This document shows, piece by piece, positions 55,142 to 62,975 of a stretch of 64,000 nucleotides of DNA. Source of the DNA: Symbiodinium natans (Eukaryota; Sar; Dinophyceae; Suessiales; Symbiodiniaceae); assembly GCA_905221605.1 (NCBI GenBank), contig CAJNDS010002741.1, forward strand, positions 64,001 through 128,000, given 5' to 3'. The number at the start of each line of letters is the position of its first letter. Within the stretch, counting starts at the first letter, position 1. A program made the position numbers and the translations under genes. Below the pieces are notes generated by a model. The model ran no database searches. It worked only from the letters and a program-made list of their open reading frames with translations, and was not told the DNA's origin.

Positions 55142-55425
55142 AGGGTTTAGGGTTTAGGGTTTAGGGTTTAGGGTTTAGGGTTTAGGGTTTAGGGTTTAGG
55201 GTTTAGGGTTTAGGGTTTAGGGTTTAGGGTTTAGGGTTTAGGGTTTAGGGCCTTCAGCCCGAAGCCCTAAACCCTAAACTCCAAGGAAGGACCTGGCAAG
55301 CTCCAATCGGATGGCCATGGTCTCGGCTGGGCATCTCAGGCACTTTCCGGGTTTAGGGTTTAGGGTTTAGGGTTTAGGGTTTAGGGTTTAGGGTTTAGGG
55401 TTTAGGGTTTAGGGTTTCGGGCTTA
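55142..55425. repeat. Large TTTAGGG tracts with a small island
   Basis: TTTAGGG at 55142-55250 (about 15 perfect heptamers) and 55351-55418, with CCCTAAACCCTAAAC at 55264-55279. The island 55280-55350 is open as KEGPGKLQSDGHGLGWASQA. Confidence 0.97.
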
Positions 55426-55439
55426 TGCCTTAGGTTGCG

Positions 55440-55770
55440 AGTGACTGGGGAACACCCCTCAACCCCCAAAGTTTCCGAAAGTCTACTCCCTACACCCGCA
55501 AAATCGCCAGAATCTGCCAACAACTCCCATACCCTAAGCCCTCAACCCTCAAAACCCCAAGACGCAAAGCTCGACAACTCCCAGCCCTAAAGCCCCCTAA
55601 ACCCTAAACTTCCCCAAGTCTCCGAAATACCTCGAAGCCCGAAACACTTAAACACTTGAAACACTAGAATCTCTGAACCCTGACCCCGAAACCCAAAACC
55701 CAAAACCCCAAACCCCAAACCCCAAACCCTAAACCCTAAACTCTAAACCCTAAACCCTAAACCCTCGAAT
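55440..55770 (-). repeat. Degenerate CCCTAAA-like stretch
   Basis: Scattered CCCTAAGCCC, CCCAAAACCC, CCCCAAACCCC and finally perfect CCCTAAA at 55727-55765. The next island (55770-55850) is open to a TGA as VRRAQQELQAQPPHYTRPL, a possible C-terminal exon. Confidence 0.88.
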
Positions 55771-55871
55771 CCCGGCTCGTAGGCTTAGCGTGCGGCGTGC
55801 CCAGCAGGAGCTGCAGGCGCAGCCGCCTCACTACACCCGGCCGCTGTGAGACATATGGTCATTTATCTAGG

Positions 55872-56227
55872 TCAGGGGTTTAGGGTTTAGGGTTTAGGGT
55901 TCAGGGTTTAGGGTTTAGGGTCATGCTAGCTTTATGTATTTTGTTTGAGTGGGGGGGTGGGGTGGGGTGGGTCTCAGGGTCTTGATTCGGGTTGACGTGC
56001 TCTACATATCCTAACCCAACATGTTTACATCTATGTAACAATGTATGTATGTATGCATGTACGTATGTACGTATGTACATATGTACGTATGTACGTATGT
56101 ACGTATGTACGTATGTATGTAGGTATGAAGGGGGTGGGTGGGTATGAAGGTATGTAGGATGTCTACACACTTCTATGTCTATCTATCTATCTATTTATCT
56201 ACCTATCTACCTATCTGCATAGGCATG

Positions 56228-56267
<40 letters not shown>

Positions 56268-56375
56268 CATACATATATACTTTTATGGTTTAGGGTTTAG
56301 GGTTTAGGGTTTGGGTGTAGGGTTTAGGGTTTAGGGTTTAGGGTTGAGGGTTTAGGGTTTAGGGTTTAGGGCGAG
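55872..56375. repeat. TTTAGGG tracts and tetranucleotide microsatellites
   Basis: TTTAGGG at 55876-55922 and 56286-56372. Between them lie (GTAT)/(GTAC)n at 56040-56130, (TATC)n at 56172-56215 and (AT)n at 56228-56264. Confidence 0.95.
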
Positions 56376-56449
56376 GACCCTCAGACCAAGCCTAGGCCTT
56401 GAAGGGTCGCAGGGTGGTCGAAGCACTAAGCTTGAAACAACCTAAGCCC

Positions 56450-56515
56450 TAACCCCTAAACCCTAAACCCTAAGCCCTAAACCCTACACCCTAAACCCGA
56501 AACCCTAAACCCTAG
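56450..56515 (-). repeat. Interstitial CCCTAAA tract
   Basis: About nine heptamers with CCCTAAG, CCCTACA and CCCGAAA variants, ending in CCCTAGG at an exon-like island. Confidence 0.93.
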
Positions 56516-56534
56516 GTTTCTGCACATCTTGAAG

Positions 56535-56619
56535 ATGGAGCTGCGGCACCTGCTTCTGCGCCTCGTGCTCGTCAACCTGTGCACGAATTGCACGAAATTG
56601 GAGGCGCACACCGGCCTAG
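56535..56619 (+). CDS. Internal exon candidate
   Basis: TTTCTGCACATCTTGAAG precedes, and a consensus donor CCTAG|GTTAGGG follows, an open segment reading MELRHLLLRLVLVNLCTNC then TKLEAHTGL. CCCTAAA is on the left and TTTAGGG starts inside the donor on the right. Leucine-rich. An alternative frame (SAHLEDGAAAPASAPRARQP) is Ala/Pro-rich and less likely. Confidence 0.38.
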
Positions 56620-56760
56620 GTTAGGGTTTAGGGTTTAGGGCTTAGGTTTCAGGGTTTAGGGTTTAGGGTTTCGGGTTTCGGGCATTGGGGGTTTAGGGCT
56701 GTAAGGGTCTAGGGGTTTAGGGGTTTATTTCGGGAATAGGGGTTTCAAGTTTAGGCTTTA
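56620..56760 (+). repeat. Degenerate TTTAGGG tract
   Basis: GGGTTTAGGGCTTAGG and GGGTTTCGGG variants. Confidence 0.9.
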
Positions 56761-56764
56761 GGAT

Positions 56765-56880
56765 AGAACCCGTGCACATCCTTTCCCAGTTCTTCAAGCC
56801 ATGCTATGACCCAGGAGTTTGCAGTTCCCCAGAACTGCAGTCGTCGGAACACTTTCGGAATGATCTGAAATGGGGTTTAG
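56765..56880 (+). CDS. Exon-like island, hypothetical
   Basis: The segment reads IEPVHILSQFFKPCYDPGVC then SSPELQSSEHFRNDLKWG before running into GGGTTTAGAAGGC. Balanced composition with Cys, His, Phe and acidic residues. Exact splice sites unresolved: TAG at the left, and ATG|GGG or a GATCTG at the right. Family unknown. Confidence 0.4.
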
Positions 56881-57060
56881 AAGGCTTTAGGGTGTTTAGG
56901 GTTTAGGATTTTTGGTGTTTGAGGCTCGGAGGATTTGGCTTTAGGGTTTTAGGTTAGGCTCTTTAGGGCTTAATTTCGGGTACAGTTGTTCTCTAGGGTT
57001 TAATTTCGTGTATAGCGCCTGGTTAAGGGTTTAGGATACAGGCTTTTTTCTTTAGAGTGA
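56880..57060 (+). repeat. Degenerate GGGTTTA-like stretch
   Basis: Scattered GGGTGTTTAGGG, GGCTTTAGGG and TTTAATTTCGGG words. No coding frame seen. Confidence 0.6.
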
Positions 57061-57169
57061 AGGGTGCCATAAGAAGGACGTGAACATGGACGCGCTTTCC
57101 TGTCTCGGAAAACGGAACTAGGACCGCTAAGACATGAACGTCAACTTTTAGAAGGGGATTCTGCCGCCA

Positions 57170-57455
57170 TGGATGTTTCTTCTTCCGCGAGAATGGTGGC
57201 TCAAGCTACCTTGCGTGTTTCACTTTCTTTGCGAGATTCATAGTTTCATAAGACGTGCACGATGGCCGGCGCTCCTTTCTGCACCTTCTCTGCGCCTGTC
57301 TGCTCTGTAGGAACCATGTTTCGTTTGATGAGACTCGACACCCAAAATGGGGAGGGGGGTACTAAGAATACTCTACTCTTAAGGCCCCGATATTCAGCAC
57401 TCAAAGCAACTGTAAAGTCTGACGATAAAGGCACCTTTATCAGTATAGTACCATA
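57170..57455 (+). CDS. Exon-like frames, strand uncertain
   Basis: GCCGCCATGG at 57170 is an excellent start context and opens MDVSSSARMVAQATLRVSLS, closed by TAG at 57239. A second frame from ATG 57262 reads MAGAPFCTFSAPVCSVGTMF then LKATVKSDDKGTFISIVP before a microsatellite. The minus strand across 57246-57434 is also open for 62 codons. I favour plus but cannot prove it. Confidence 0.28.
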
Positions 57456-57615
57456 TATGTATGTATGTATGTTTGTATGTATGTATGTATGTATGTATGT
57501 ATGTATGTATGTATGTATGTATGTATGTATGTATGTATGTGTGTGTGTGTATGTGTGTATGTGTGTATGTGTGTATGTGTGTATGTGTGTATGTATATAT
57601 ATATATATATATGTA
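57456..57615 (+). repeat. (GTAT)n, (GTGTGTAT)n and (AT)n microsatellites
   Basis: A long pure TATG run passes into GTGTGTATGTGTGTAT and then (AT)n. The YVCMYVCM and HIHTYTHT open frames on the two strands are translations of it. Confidence 0.97.
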
Positions 57616-57811
57616 TTTTAACCCCCAAGCCGATTCTAACACGACACCCTATATGAACCCCAAATCCCTTGTAGACCCTTAGACGAACCTTTTAAACGAA
57701 CCCCGTTCTAGTTAAACGTTGAAGGCCCGTACATTAGAGGTGCTGCTGGTCTCCACCGCCCTGGCTTTGAGGATGGATGCGGAACTCGAGCAAGATCCGT
57801 GCAGGGATTTT

Positions 57812-57905
57812 GACAAGAAGACAGAATCTCGGTTTAGGCTTGAAGGCTTCGGGGTTTCGAGTTTGGGGTTTAGGGTTTAGGGGTTTCGACAAGAAGACAG
57901 AATCT
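57812..57905 (+). repeat. 18-bp direct repeat flanking a telomere-like insert
   Basis: GACAAGAAGACAGAATCT occurs at 57812-57829 and 57888-57905. The 58 bp between the copies are GGTTTAGG and GGGTTTGGGGTTTAGGG-type sequence. The upstream flank reads as a protein frame (MDAELEQDPCRDFDKKTES) that is broken by the insert. The arrangement resembles an insertion with target duplication. Confidence 0.9.
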
Positions 57906-58084
57906 TGGTCTTTCAGAGGTAGATTTTGCAGGATTCCCTGAAAGGGGTCCTCGAATGGTTCTAGAGGGGTCAGGGTTCATGTTGTAGGTGCCCTTTACGT
58001 TTCCTCTTTTCTTATTGTGGGGTTCTTCATACAAGCGGAGTAATAGAGAAAGCTTACCCTAAACCCTAAACCCCGATTCGGAAG

Positions 58085-59267
58085 GGTACAACGGGCAAGC
58101 AAGGAGTACGGCGGTGCCGGCGGTAACGCCTACGTGATTCGGTTTACGAAGAGGTGCGGAACTATTCCTCCAGGCTCTGTGGCCAAAGCCTTCGTGGACG
58201 ACGATCTCTTCGACTCTTCTTATCGTGTCCTGAACAACCTCCTTGACGTGAAGGCGTTTTCGGGTTTGGGGTATAGGGTGTTTTTTGTGAAGTTTCTTAT
58301 ATGGGTTTAGGGCGTGGCTGATTTTTATGATGTTTCTTGTGGGTTGATTAAGGGTCTTTAAACTTTTCCCATCGAGTCCTGAGCCATTTTCGCGATGTGA
58401 AGGCCTTGGCTGGCCTCGTGCCGGAAAAGAAGAAATTTGACGGCTTGTGCGTGCACGTGAAGAAGACAGACGACTGTTGCAGCACATGGAAGGCCACACG
58501 AACTTGCCACTTTCTGGTCATGCAGGATGGAGGTGACTTGAACGCGGATAAAGCTGGGAGCCTGAAGAGTATTGAATAGCTGCCAGTATTGTTCCTTAGG
58601 GTTTGGGGTTTAGGAATCGTAGCTGATAACTATACTATCATGTAATCATGTACACAAGAACAGCGTGCTAATTCTGAAGGCCCCCATGTTAACATCATGG
58701 CACACTATAAGAATCGTGAGGACACCGGCCACTGTAGGGTCTAAGCCCGAAGCCCTTAAACCCCCACACCGAAGCCCCAAAACCCAAAGCAGAGGTGCGA
58801 AGACCTTGGAGCAATGCGTCGAGGGATATGCACTGAGCGCCGGCAAACTCAAAGAGCTTGTGTTGTCCGCCATCACTGCCGCCCTCTCCTTCCACAGGAA
58901 AGGTTGGTATCATGGGGACTACCAGCTCAAGAACCTGATGGTGGACCACGTGTGCGCCCCTAAGACCCTGAAAGTAGTCGACTTGGATGGTATGGGCAAT
59001 GTTGACGGCACGGCTGGCGAGGTATGGAACAAGCCGCACCGCATGCTAAAGGACTATGCGATGCTGTTTGGCAGCTGCGACTTGGGTGCCATGCCGATCG
59101 AGGAGTTCACGTACAAGTCTCCGACAGCCCAGCAGGAAGCACATCGGATCGCTGCAGCAGTTGCACCCGTCATGAGCCCATTCTGCCACGGCGCATGGAA
59201 CTCCAGCCCGGAGGACATCGTGGAGTTGGGACGGAGGCTCAAGAGCACCGTCGAAGGTGTGAACTAA
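58085..59267 (+). CDS. Kinase-like protein, three exons, 5' end incomplete
   Basis: Proposed exons: 58085-58253, 58403-58532, 58795-59267 (TAA). Exon 1 has a Gly-rich loop-like EYGGAGGNAYVIRF and SVAKAF, whose Lys (58185-58187) fits the ATP-binding Lys. Exon 2 ends in a hinge-like HFLVMQDGG that joins KTLEQCVEG of exon 3. Exon 3 has the catalytic loop HGDYQLKNL (H 58911, D 58917, N 58932) and a metal-binding-like VVDLDG (58977-58991). The HGD....N plus D.DG pattern belongs to the protein-kinase-like fold shared by aminoglycoside/choline kinases, lipopolysaccharide kinases and atypical kinases. The substrate is unknown. Phases agree at both junctions (0 and 1). The codons before 58085, including the start, were not found. 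Confidence 0.68.
58254..58402 (+). other. Intron 1 of the kinase-like gene (GC-AG) with 8-bp direct repeat
   Basis: GTGAAGGC occurs at 58248-58255 and again at 58397-58404. The reading that keeps both exons in frame places a GC donor at 58254 and an AG acceptor at 58402, giving a 149-nt intron. Using GT at 58248 instead would also keep the frame and remove two codons. The intron begins GCGTTTTCGGGTTTGGGG, a telomere-like start. Confidence 0.6.
58533..58794 (+). other. Intron 2 of the kinase-like gene (GT-AG) with 6-bp direct repeat
   Basis: GAGGTG at 58530-58535 and 58792-58797 surround the splice points. Donor GTGACT and acceptor CAGAG leave both exons in phase 1. Inside are TTAGGGTTTGGGGTTTAGG (58599-58617) near the 5' half and CCCTTAAACCCCC / CCCCAAAACCC near the 3' end, so the two halves carry opposite telomere-like strands. 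Confidence 0.6.
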
Positions 59268-59279
59268 GCTGTGCAACTT

Positions 59280-59640
59280 CAGCACCTCCATTGTCTCAAG
59301 AAGCACCGAGTGGGAATCCCAAAATAGAGGTTTGAAGAAGAGGCAGTGAAATCCCCGTGTAGTCATTAAGACCCATACTCCAAGTTGCTCTCAAATTCGA
59401 TTCTGATGTTTAAGATCCTTATGAGAAGCCCCCAGCCTTTTCAACCTCCGATGACACCCTTGTACAACCGTAGAACCCTCTCTAAACTCCTTGACAGACC
59501 GGAGCCCTGACAAGGGTTTAAGATGGAAGTCTGAAGAATGGGCAATACGAGTCCTTGAGCTTTTTTGGTTTCTATGATGCGCAAAGTATAGATGGACCCT
59601 ATTCGACTTCTTCAAACCCTCATCAGGGGCGGTGGCTACC
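59280..59640. other. Downstream of the kinase-like gene, no supported gene
   Basis: A 74-codon minus-strand frame (59615 to 59391) is Arg/Lys/Ser/His-rich without a domain. Otherwise no clear feature. Confidence 0.3.
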
Positions 59641-59645
59641 CTACA

Positions 59646-59735
59646 TATCTATATATATATATATATATATATGTATACACACACATACAAACCCTAAACT
59701 CTAAACTCTAAACCCTAAACCCTAAACCCTATAAC
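59646..59735. repeat. (AT)n and CCCTAAA stretch
   Basis: TATATATATATATATATATATG followed by ACACACATACAAACC and five CCCTAAA/CTCTAAA heptamers (59688-59735). A second AT/GT microsatellite lies at 59924-59968. Confidence 0.93.
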
Positions 59736-60059
59736 CCCGTTATAGAGGATCGTTCTCAGGAACAGGTTGTGGAAGTACAAGATCATCTCTCATGATGGAC
59801 ATCCTAAACCCTAAGCCTTCAACCCTGAACAATACAACCCTAAACCCTAGTTTCGCAACATCTATTTATACACATGCATCGATTATCATGGCAAAAATGA
59901 AAGCTAAAGAAGCAACTAATCCATATATGTATATATATATATGTATATATATATATATGTGTGTGAGAGAGAGCGCACCCTTTGTGCTCTATGTTGCCGT
60001 TCTTTTTCTGTGCCTTTTTTTCTGTACGCGTATGTAAACCATTAAAAAAGTGAACAAAT

Positions 60060-60190
60060 GAAAGTATTCAATGGAGCCATTTGAACTCTCCAGCTGTCTG
60101 TCCAGATCCCCGATTTGCGTTCCTGGCAGGAGAGGCATAAGCACAGGAGTCTGCAGAAGCCCTCTGCCATTAGTCTCGATATTCATATCA
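60060..60190 (-). CDS. Weak exon-like frame, hypothetical
   Basis: The minus strand reads NIETNGRGLLQTPVLMPLLP then GTQIGDLDRQLESSNGSIEY and a hydrophobic FHLFTFLMVYI to a stop at 59989. Protein-like, but very AT-rich at its 3' end. No family recognised. Confidence 0.3.
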
Positions 60191-60220
60191 GTAGTACTGC
60201 TACTAAGGTCATGTTAGAAT

Positions 60221-60358
60221 TAGTATTCGTACTGATATTACTATCAATATTCGTATCAAAGTAGTCGTAGGAATAGGGAGATTATTGATCTAGTATTCGT
60301 ACGGATATTACTATCAATATTTGTATCAAAGTAGTCGTAGGAATAGAGAGATTATTGA
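60221..60358 (+). repeat. 70-bp tandem duplication
   Basis: TAGTATTCGTAC(T/G)GATATTACTATC through GAGATTATTGA occurs at 60221-60288 and 60291-60358 with three substitutions. The sequence is AT-rich and unrelated to the telomere-like repeats. Confidence 0.95.
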
Positions 60359-60485
60359 ATAAGGCCTGCCAAATGTCAAATACGTCATAATATAGTATCA
60401 AATAAAGCTTCATGATATTATACGATGTAGTTCAGTTGAGGGTGTGCCCCCCTCTCCCCTTCCCCCCTGAACCCTAAGCCCCAAA

Positions 60486-60625
60486 CCTGGAGAGGTCCAG
60501 ACAACAATCTTCGCCCTGGGGCGCATTGACAGCAATGGCGTCCTCGACCAGGAGCTCGCTTGGGTAGCCCATGGTGCGCCCCAGGTCTCGTTTCCCCGGT
60601 TCAAAGGAGGGAATGAGGGAATTCA
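60486..60625 (+). CDS. Exon-like island, hypothetical
   Basis: The segment reads EVQTTIFALGRIDSNGVLDQ then ELAWVAHGAPQVSFPRFK, and stays open through GGNEGIH to TAG at 60626. It has convincing coding character, with CCCTAAGCCCCAAACC on its left (60470-60488). The minus frame across the same DNA is less protein-like. Family unknown. Confidence 0.42.
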
Positions 60626-60666
60626 TTAGGGCGTATATACCCTTTTAAGGGATAATATAGGGTGCC

Positions 60667-60748
60667 TCACTCTCTCACTCTCTCACTCTCTCGCTCTCTC
60701 GCTCTCTCGCTCTCTCACTCTCTCGCTCTCTCACTCTCTCACTCTCCT
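60667..60748 (+). repeat. 8-bp microsatellite (ACTCTCTC/GCTCTCTC)n
   Basis: Alternating CACTCTCT and CGCTCTCT octamers, followed by degenerate CCCAAAACCCCCTAACC words. Confidence 0.95.
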
Positions 60749-60819
60749 ACCTAAACCCAAAACCCCCTAACCGCTAAACCCCTGAACCTCAAACCCCTCA
60801 AAGCCCTTCAAACCTTCGA

Positions 60820-60875
60820 CTGTGGACCTCATGTCCAAGAGACCCGCAACCGCCAGGCTGCAGTTGCCCTCTAGG
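60820..60875 (+). CDS. Short exon-like island
   Basis: The open segment reads PFKPSTVDLMSKRPATARLQ then LPS, between CCCTCAAAGCCC words on the left and TAGGGTTCGGGGCTCAGGG on the right. Too short to judge on its own, but it repeats the left/right flank pattern. Confidence 0.28.
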
Positions 60876-61005
60876 GTTCGGGGCTCAGGGTTTAGGGTTT
60901 CGGGATGAGGGCTCAGGGTTTAGGGCTTAGGGCTTCGGGTTAGGGCTTAGGGCTCAGGGTTTAGGGTTTAGGGCCAGGGTTTTGGGCTTAGGGCTTAGGG
61001 CTTCG
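60876..61005 (+). repeat. Degenerate TTTAGGG tract with GGGCTTA/GGGCTCA variants
   Basis: GGGTTTAGGGTTTCGGGATGAGGGCTCAGGG and GGGCTTAGGGCTTCGG words. The spread of a GGGCTTA variant suggests local re-amplification. Confidence 0.9.
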
Positions 61006-61140
61006 GACCTGCAGACTCGAAACCGAAACAGGAGGGCCTACTGTGCATCACGCTCGCTCACCTCACGTCCTTGCAGGAGCGGCCGTCGGGTCTGCGAGAC
61101 TTTTGGGGCTGTTCAGGGCTTCAGAATTTCCTGATATTGG
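61003..61140 (+). CDS. Exon-like island, hypothetical
   Basis: The frame reads GFGPADSKPKQEGLLCITLA then HLTSLQERPSGLRDFWGC before a downstream CCCTAAA run (61143-61170). Good composition. An acceptor-like CTTGCAG occurs inside at about 61076, so the true exon may be only the second half. Family unknown. Confidence 0.38.
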
Positions 61141-61423
61141 ATTCCCTAAACCCTAAACCCTAATCCCTAAATCTTTAAGGGCCCTAAAGGCCTTACTGAA
61201 CCCTTGGATGCCCCAGAACCTTTAGAGCCCTTAAAAACACGACTCGGGCTTTGGGTTTAGGGTTTAGGGTTTAGGGTTGAGGGTTTTCGGAATTCGAATG
61301 GGTGCGGCTGGGGAAGTTTGTAGATGTTTTTTTCAGGGAGGGGATCGTGTTGGTAATTTGTTTTAGGCCTGTATGAACAGTTCGCCCCGCAGATGTAGGC
61401 TACCCATGACGGGATCACAACTT

Positions 61424-61550
61424 AGAAATCCGGCCCCATAGCACGAGAGTTGCTGATGCAGGCTCTGCAGGTGGTGATGTCGGGCGCCTGGGCCATCAGG
61501 AGTGCGCAGGAGCCTTTCTTCGGGCGAATTGGGGCGGAGGGGGTGGGCTC
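61424..61550 (+). CDS. Exon-like island, hypothetical
   Basis: The segment reads RELLMQALQVVMSGAWAIRS then AQEPFFGRIGAEGV after a CATAG acceptor-like site. TTTAGGG follows from 61556. Helical, Ala/Leu/Met-rich first half. Family unknown. Confidence 0.38.
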
Positions 61551-61555
61551 ACAGT

Positions 61556-61618
61556 TTAGGGTTTAGGGTTTAGGGTTTAGGTTTTAGGGTTTAGGGTTTA
61601 GGGTTTGTTGTTTAGGTT
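61556..61618 (+). repeat. Interstitial TTTAGGG tract
   Basis: Eight or nine heptamers with a GGTTTTA and a GGTTTGTTG variant. Confidence 0.95.
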
Positions 61619-61762
61619 TGCAGGGTTTGAAAGGCTCTGGCTGGTGCATGGTTCTCAAGATTTCAAGAGCTGGCATGCAGAAGTACTCGTTGGCAGAACT
61701 GTACTCGTTGGCAGAACTGAAGGCTCAAGGGCAAGAGCATTACCGTCCACACTGGCAGCATA

Positions 61763-61870
61763 CATCTCTCTCTCTCTCACTCTCTCTGTCTCTGTATATG
61801 CATATGTACACACATTCTCTTTGTCAAAAGAATATGTGTAGATACATACATATATATATGTACGTGCATG

Positions 61871-61918
<48 letters not shown>

Positions 61919-61920
61919 GA
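61763..61920. repeat. (CT)n, (TA)n and (GA)n microsatellites
   Basis: CTCTCTCTCTC at 61768-61792, TATATATA at 61850-61888 and GAGAGAGA at 61888-61918. They lie immediately upstream of the next gene and account for the SLSLSL and ERERER reading-frame extensions. Confidence 0.95.
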
Positions 61921-61951
61921 CCGACTTTCAGTAAGCATCATTCAGCCAGCC

Positions 61952-62551
61952 ATGGGCGCAACAATCTCAGAGTGCTGTGTGGAACGTGAGAAGGTGCCTG
62001 ACCCTTTCTTGATCCCACGCCGTCCTCCTGTACAGCCCACTGGATGCGATTTCGTAAAGAGTGCTGGGAGGCCGTGCAGACCGGAGGATCACGAGAGGGC
62101 ATGCAAGGCAAGCGAGGCACAAGAGAAGCCAGAGCAATCGGAGCAGCCGCCAGAAAATGACGACGAGGAAAGGGAGGAGGAGGAGGGGGAAGTGTACTTG
62201 AGCCTTGTGGTCCACAACACCTTCCTCCACTACATTCCGGCGGAGCCCGAGGGTACGAGCCGGCAGAGGTCTGAAAGCGTGCCACGCACGTTTCAGCCTT
62301 GCGGCTGGTTGTGCCGCCCGACTTGCAACACCGACGGCACGGATGGGACAGGCGACAGCCAGGCAGAGCAGAGGACGCCGAGCAATGATGGCGCGGGATT
62401 TCCGAGCCAGGGCGAGCCGGGGGCTGAGGCGGAAGAGGTGTACCATCGTCTTGTGACAAAGAACACCTTTCTGGAGTATGCTCGCGATGACCTGAGTGCC
62501 AGGAGGCACCACCGGAGAACTCGCTCTGAGTCGCTTCCCCACTTGTCATAG
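61952..62551 (+). CDS. Acidic protein with lipidation motif and duplicated NTFL...RSES motif
   Basis: ATG at 61952 (CCATGGGC) gives 199 residues. Codons upstream in frame only translate microsatellite. The N-terminus MGATISECC fits N-myristoylation (Gly2, Ser6), with neighbouring Cys8-Cys9 as possible palmitoylation sites, suggesting membrane attachment. An acidic stretch (NDDEEREEEEGE) lies near residues 68-79. Two related blocks follow: EVYLSLVVHNTFLHY then RQRSESVPRTF (about 80-115), and EVYHRLVTKNTFLEY then RTRSESLPHLS (about 162-199, at the very C-terminus). I recall similar NTFL/I...R(R)xxSxP motifs in many dinoflagellate proteins of unknown role. The Ser in RxRSES could be phosphorylated. 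Function unknown. Confidence 0.65.
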   Translation: MGATISECCVEREKVPDPFLIPRRPPVQPTGCDFVKSAGRPCRPEDHERACKASEAQEKPEQSEQPPENDDEEREEEEGEVYLSLVVHNTFLHYIPAEPEGTSRQRSESVPRTFQPCGWLCRPTCNTDGTDGTGDSQAEQRTPSNDGAGFPSQGEPGAEAEEVYHRLVTKNTFLEYARDDLSARRHHRRTRSESLPHLS

Positions 62552-62745
62552 TCTTAGAATGACCTGGGGGTTGACGATATTAGGGGTGTCTGGACTTATT
62601 AGGGTCCTCATGATAAGGGGGATACTACTATTTGGGACCTATTTTGGGAGTCCCCTAGTTTCGTTAACGCCCACCTTGGGGAACTGCATGCGACGAGGTC
62701 AGTTTGAGGGCTCTAGTTCAGCACTCCTGAGAAGTCCGTAAGCAG
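62552..62745. other. Intergenic, no supported gene
   Basis: Unique sequence with several short AGGGGT/GGGGGT words near 62575-62660 but no heptamer tract. A minus-strand frame (62884 to 62699) reads VSKDASAAVRHVKPFSSLFP to a stop and could be a C-terminal exon of the neighbouring minus-strand gene. Confidence 0.35.
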
Positions 62746-62975
62746 TGGCAAGAGTCAGGCCGGTCGGATCTGGAGACCGTGGGAAAAGGGATGAAAAGGG
62801 CTTCACATGTCTCACCGCCGCAGAGGCATCCTTAGAAACTGATTCCCAGAGTCGAACTGCGGGTGAGCAGAGCCTCGCGACCAAACTTGGGCGAACACCT
62901 CTGTGGAGGCCAACTGGGCAGCCGGGCTTGCCTCATGCAGCGGGGAAGCAACGACCGACCTCTTGTGGTACCAAC

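Noticed and set aside
57394-57642. Tyr/His/Thr-rich minus-strand and Cys/Val/Met-rich plus-strand ORFs
   Set aside because: Both are translations of tetranucleotide microsatellites.
57733-57850. Upstream exon of the kinase-like gene ending at a GAAG|GCTTCGGGG donor
   Set aside because: The donor resembles intron 1, but its phase does not match any acceptor before exon 1, so it was not joined to the gene.
61868-61951. N-terminal extension of the NTFL protein
   Set aside because: The codons are TA and GA microsatellite translation. The ATG at 61952 has better context and gives a lipidation motif.
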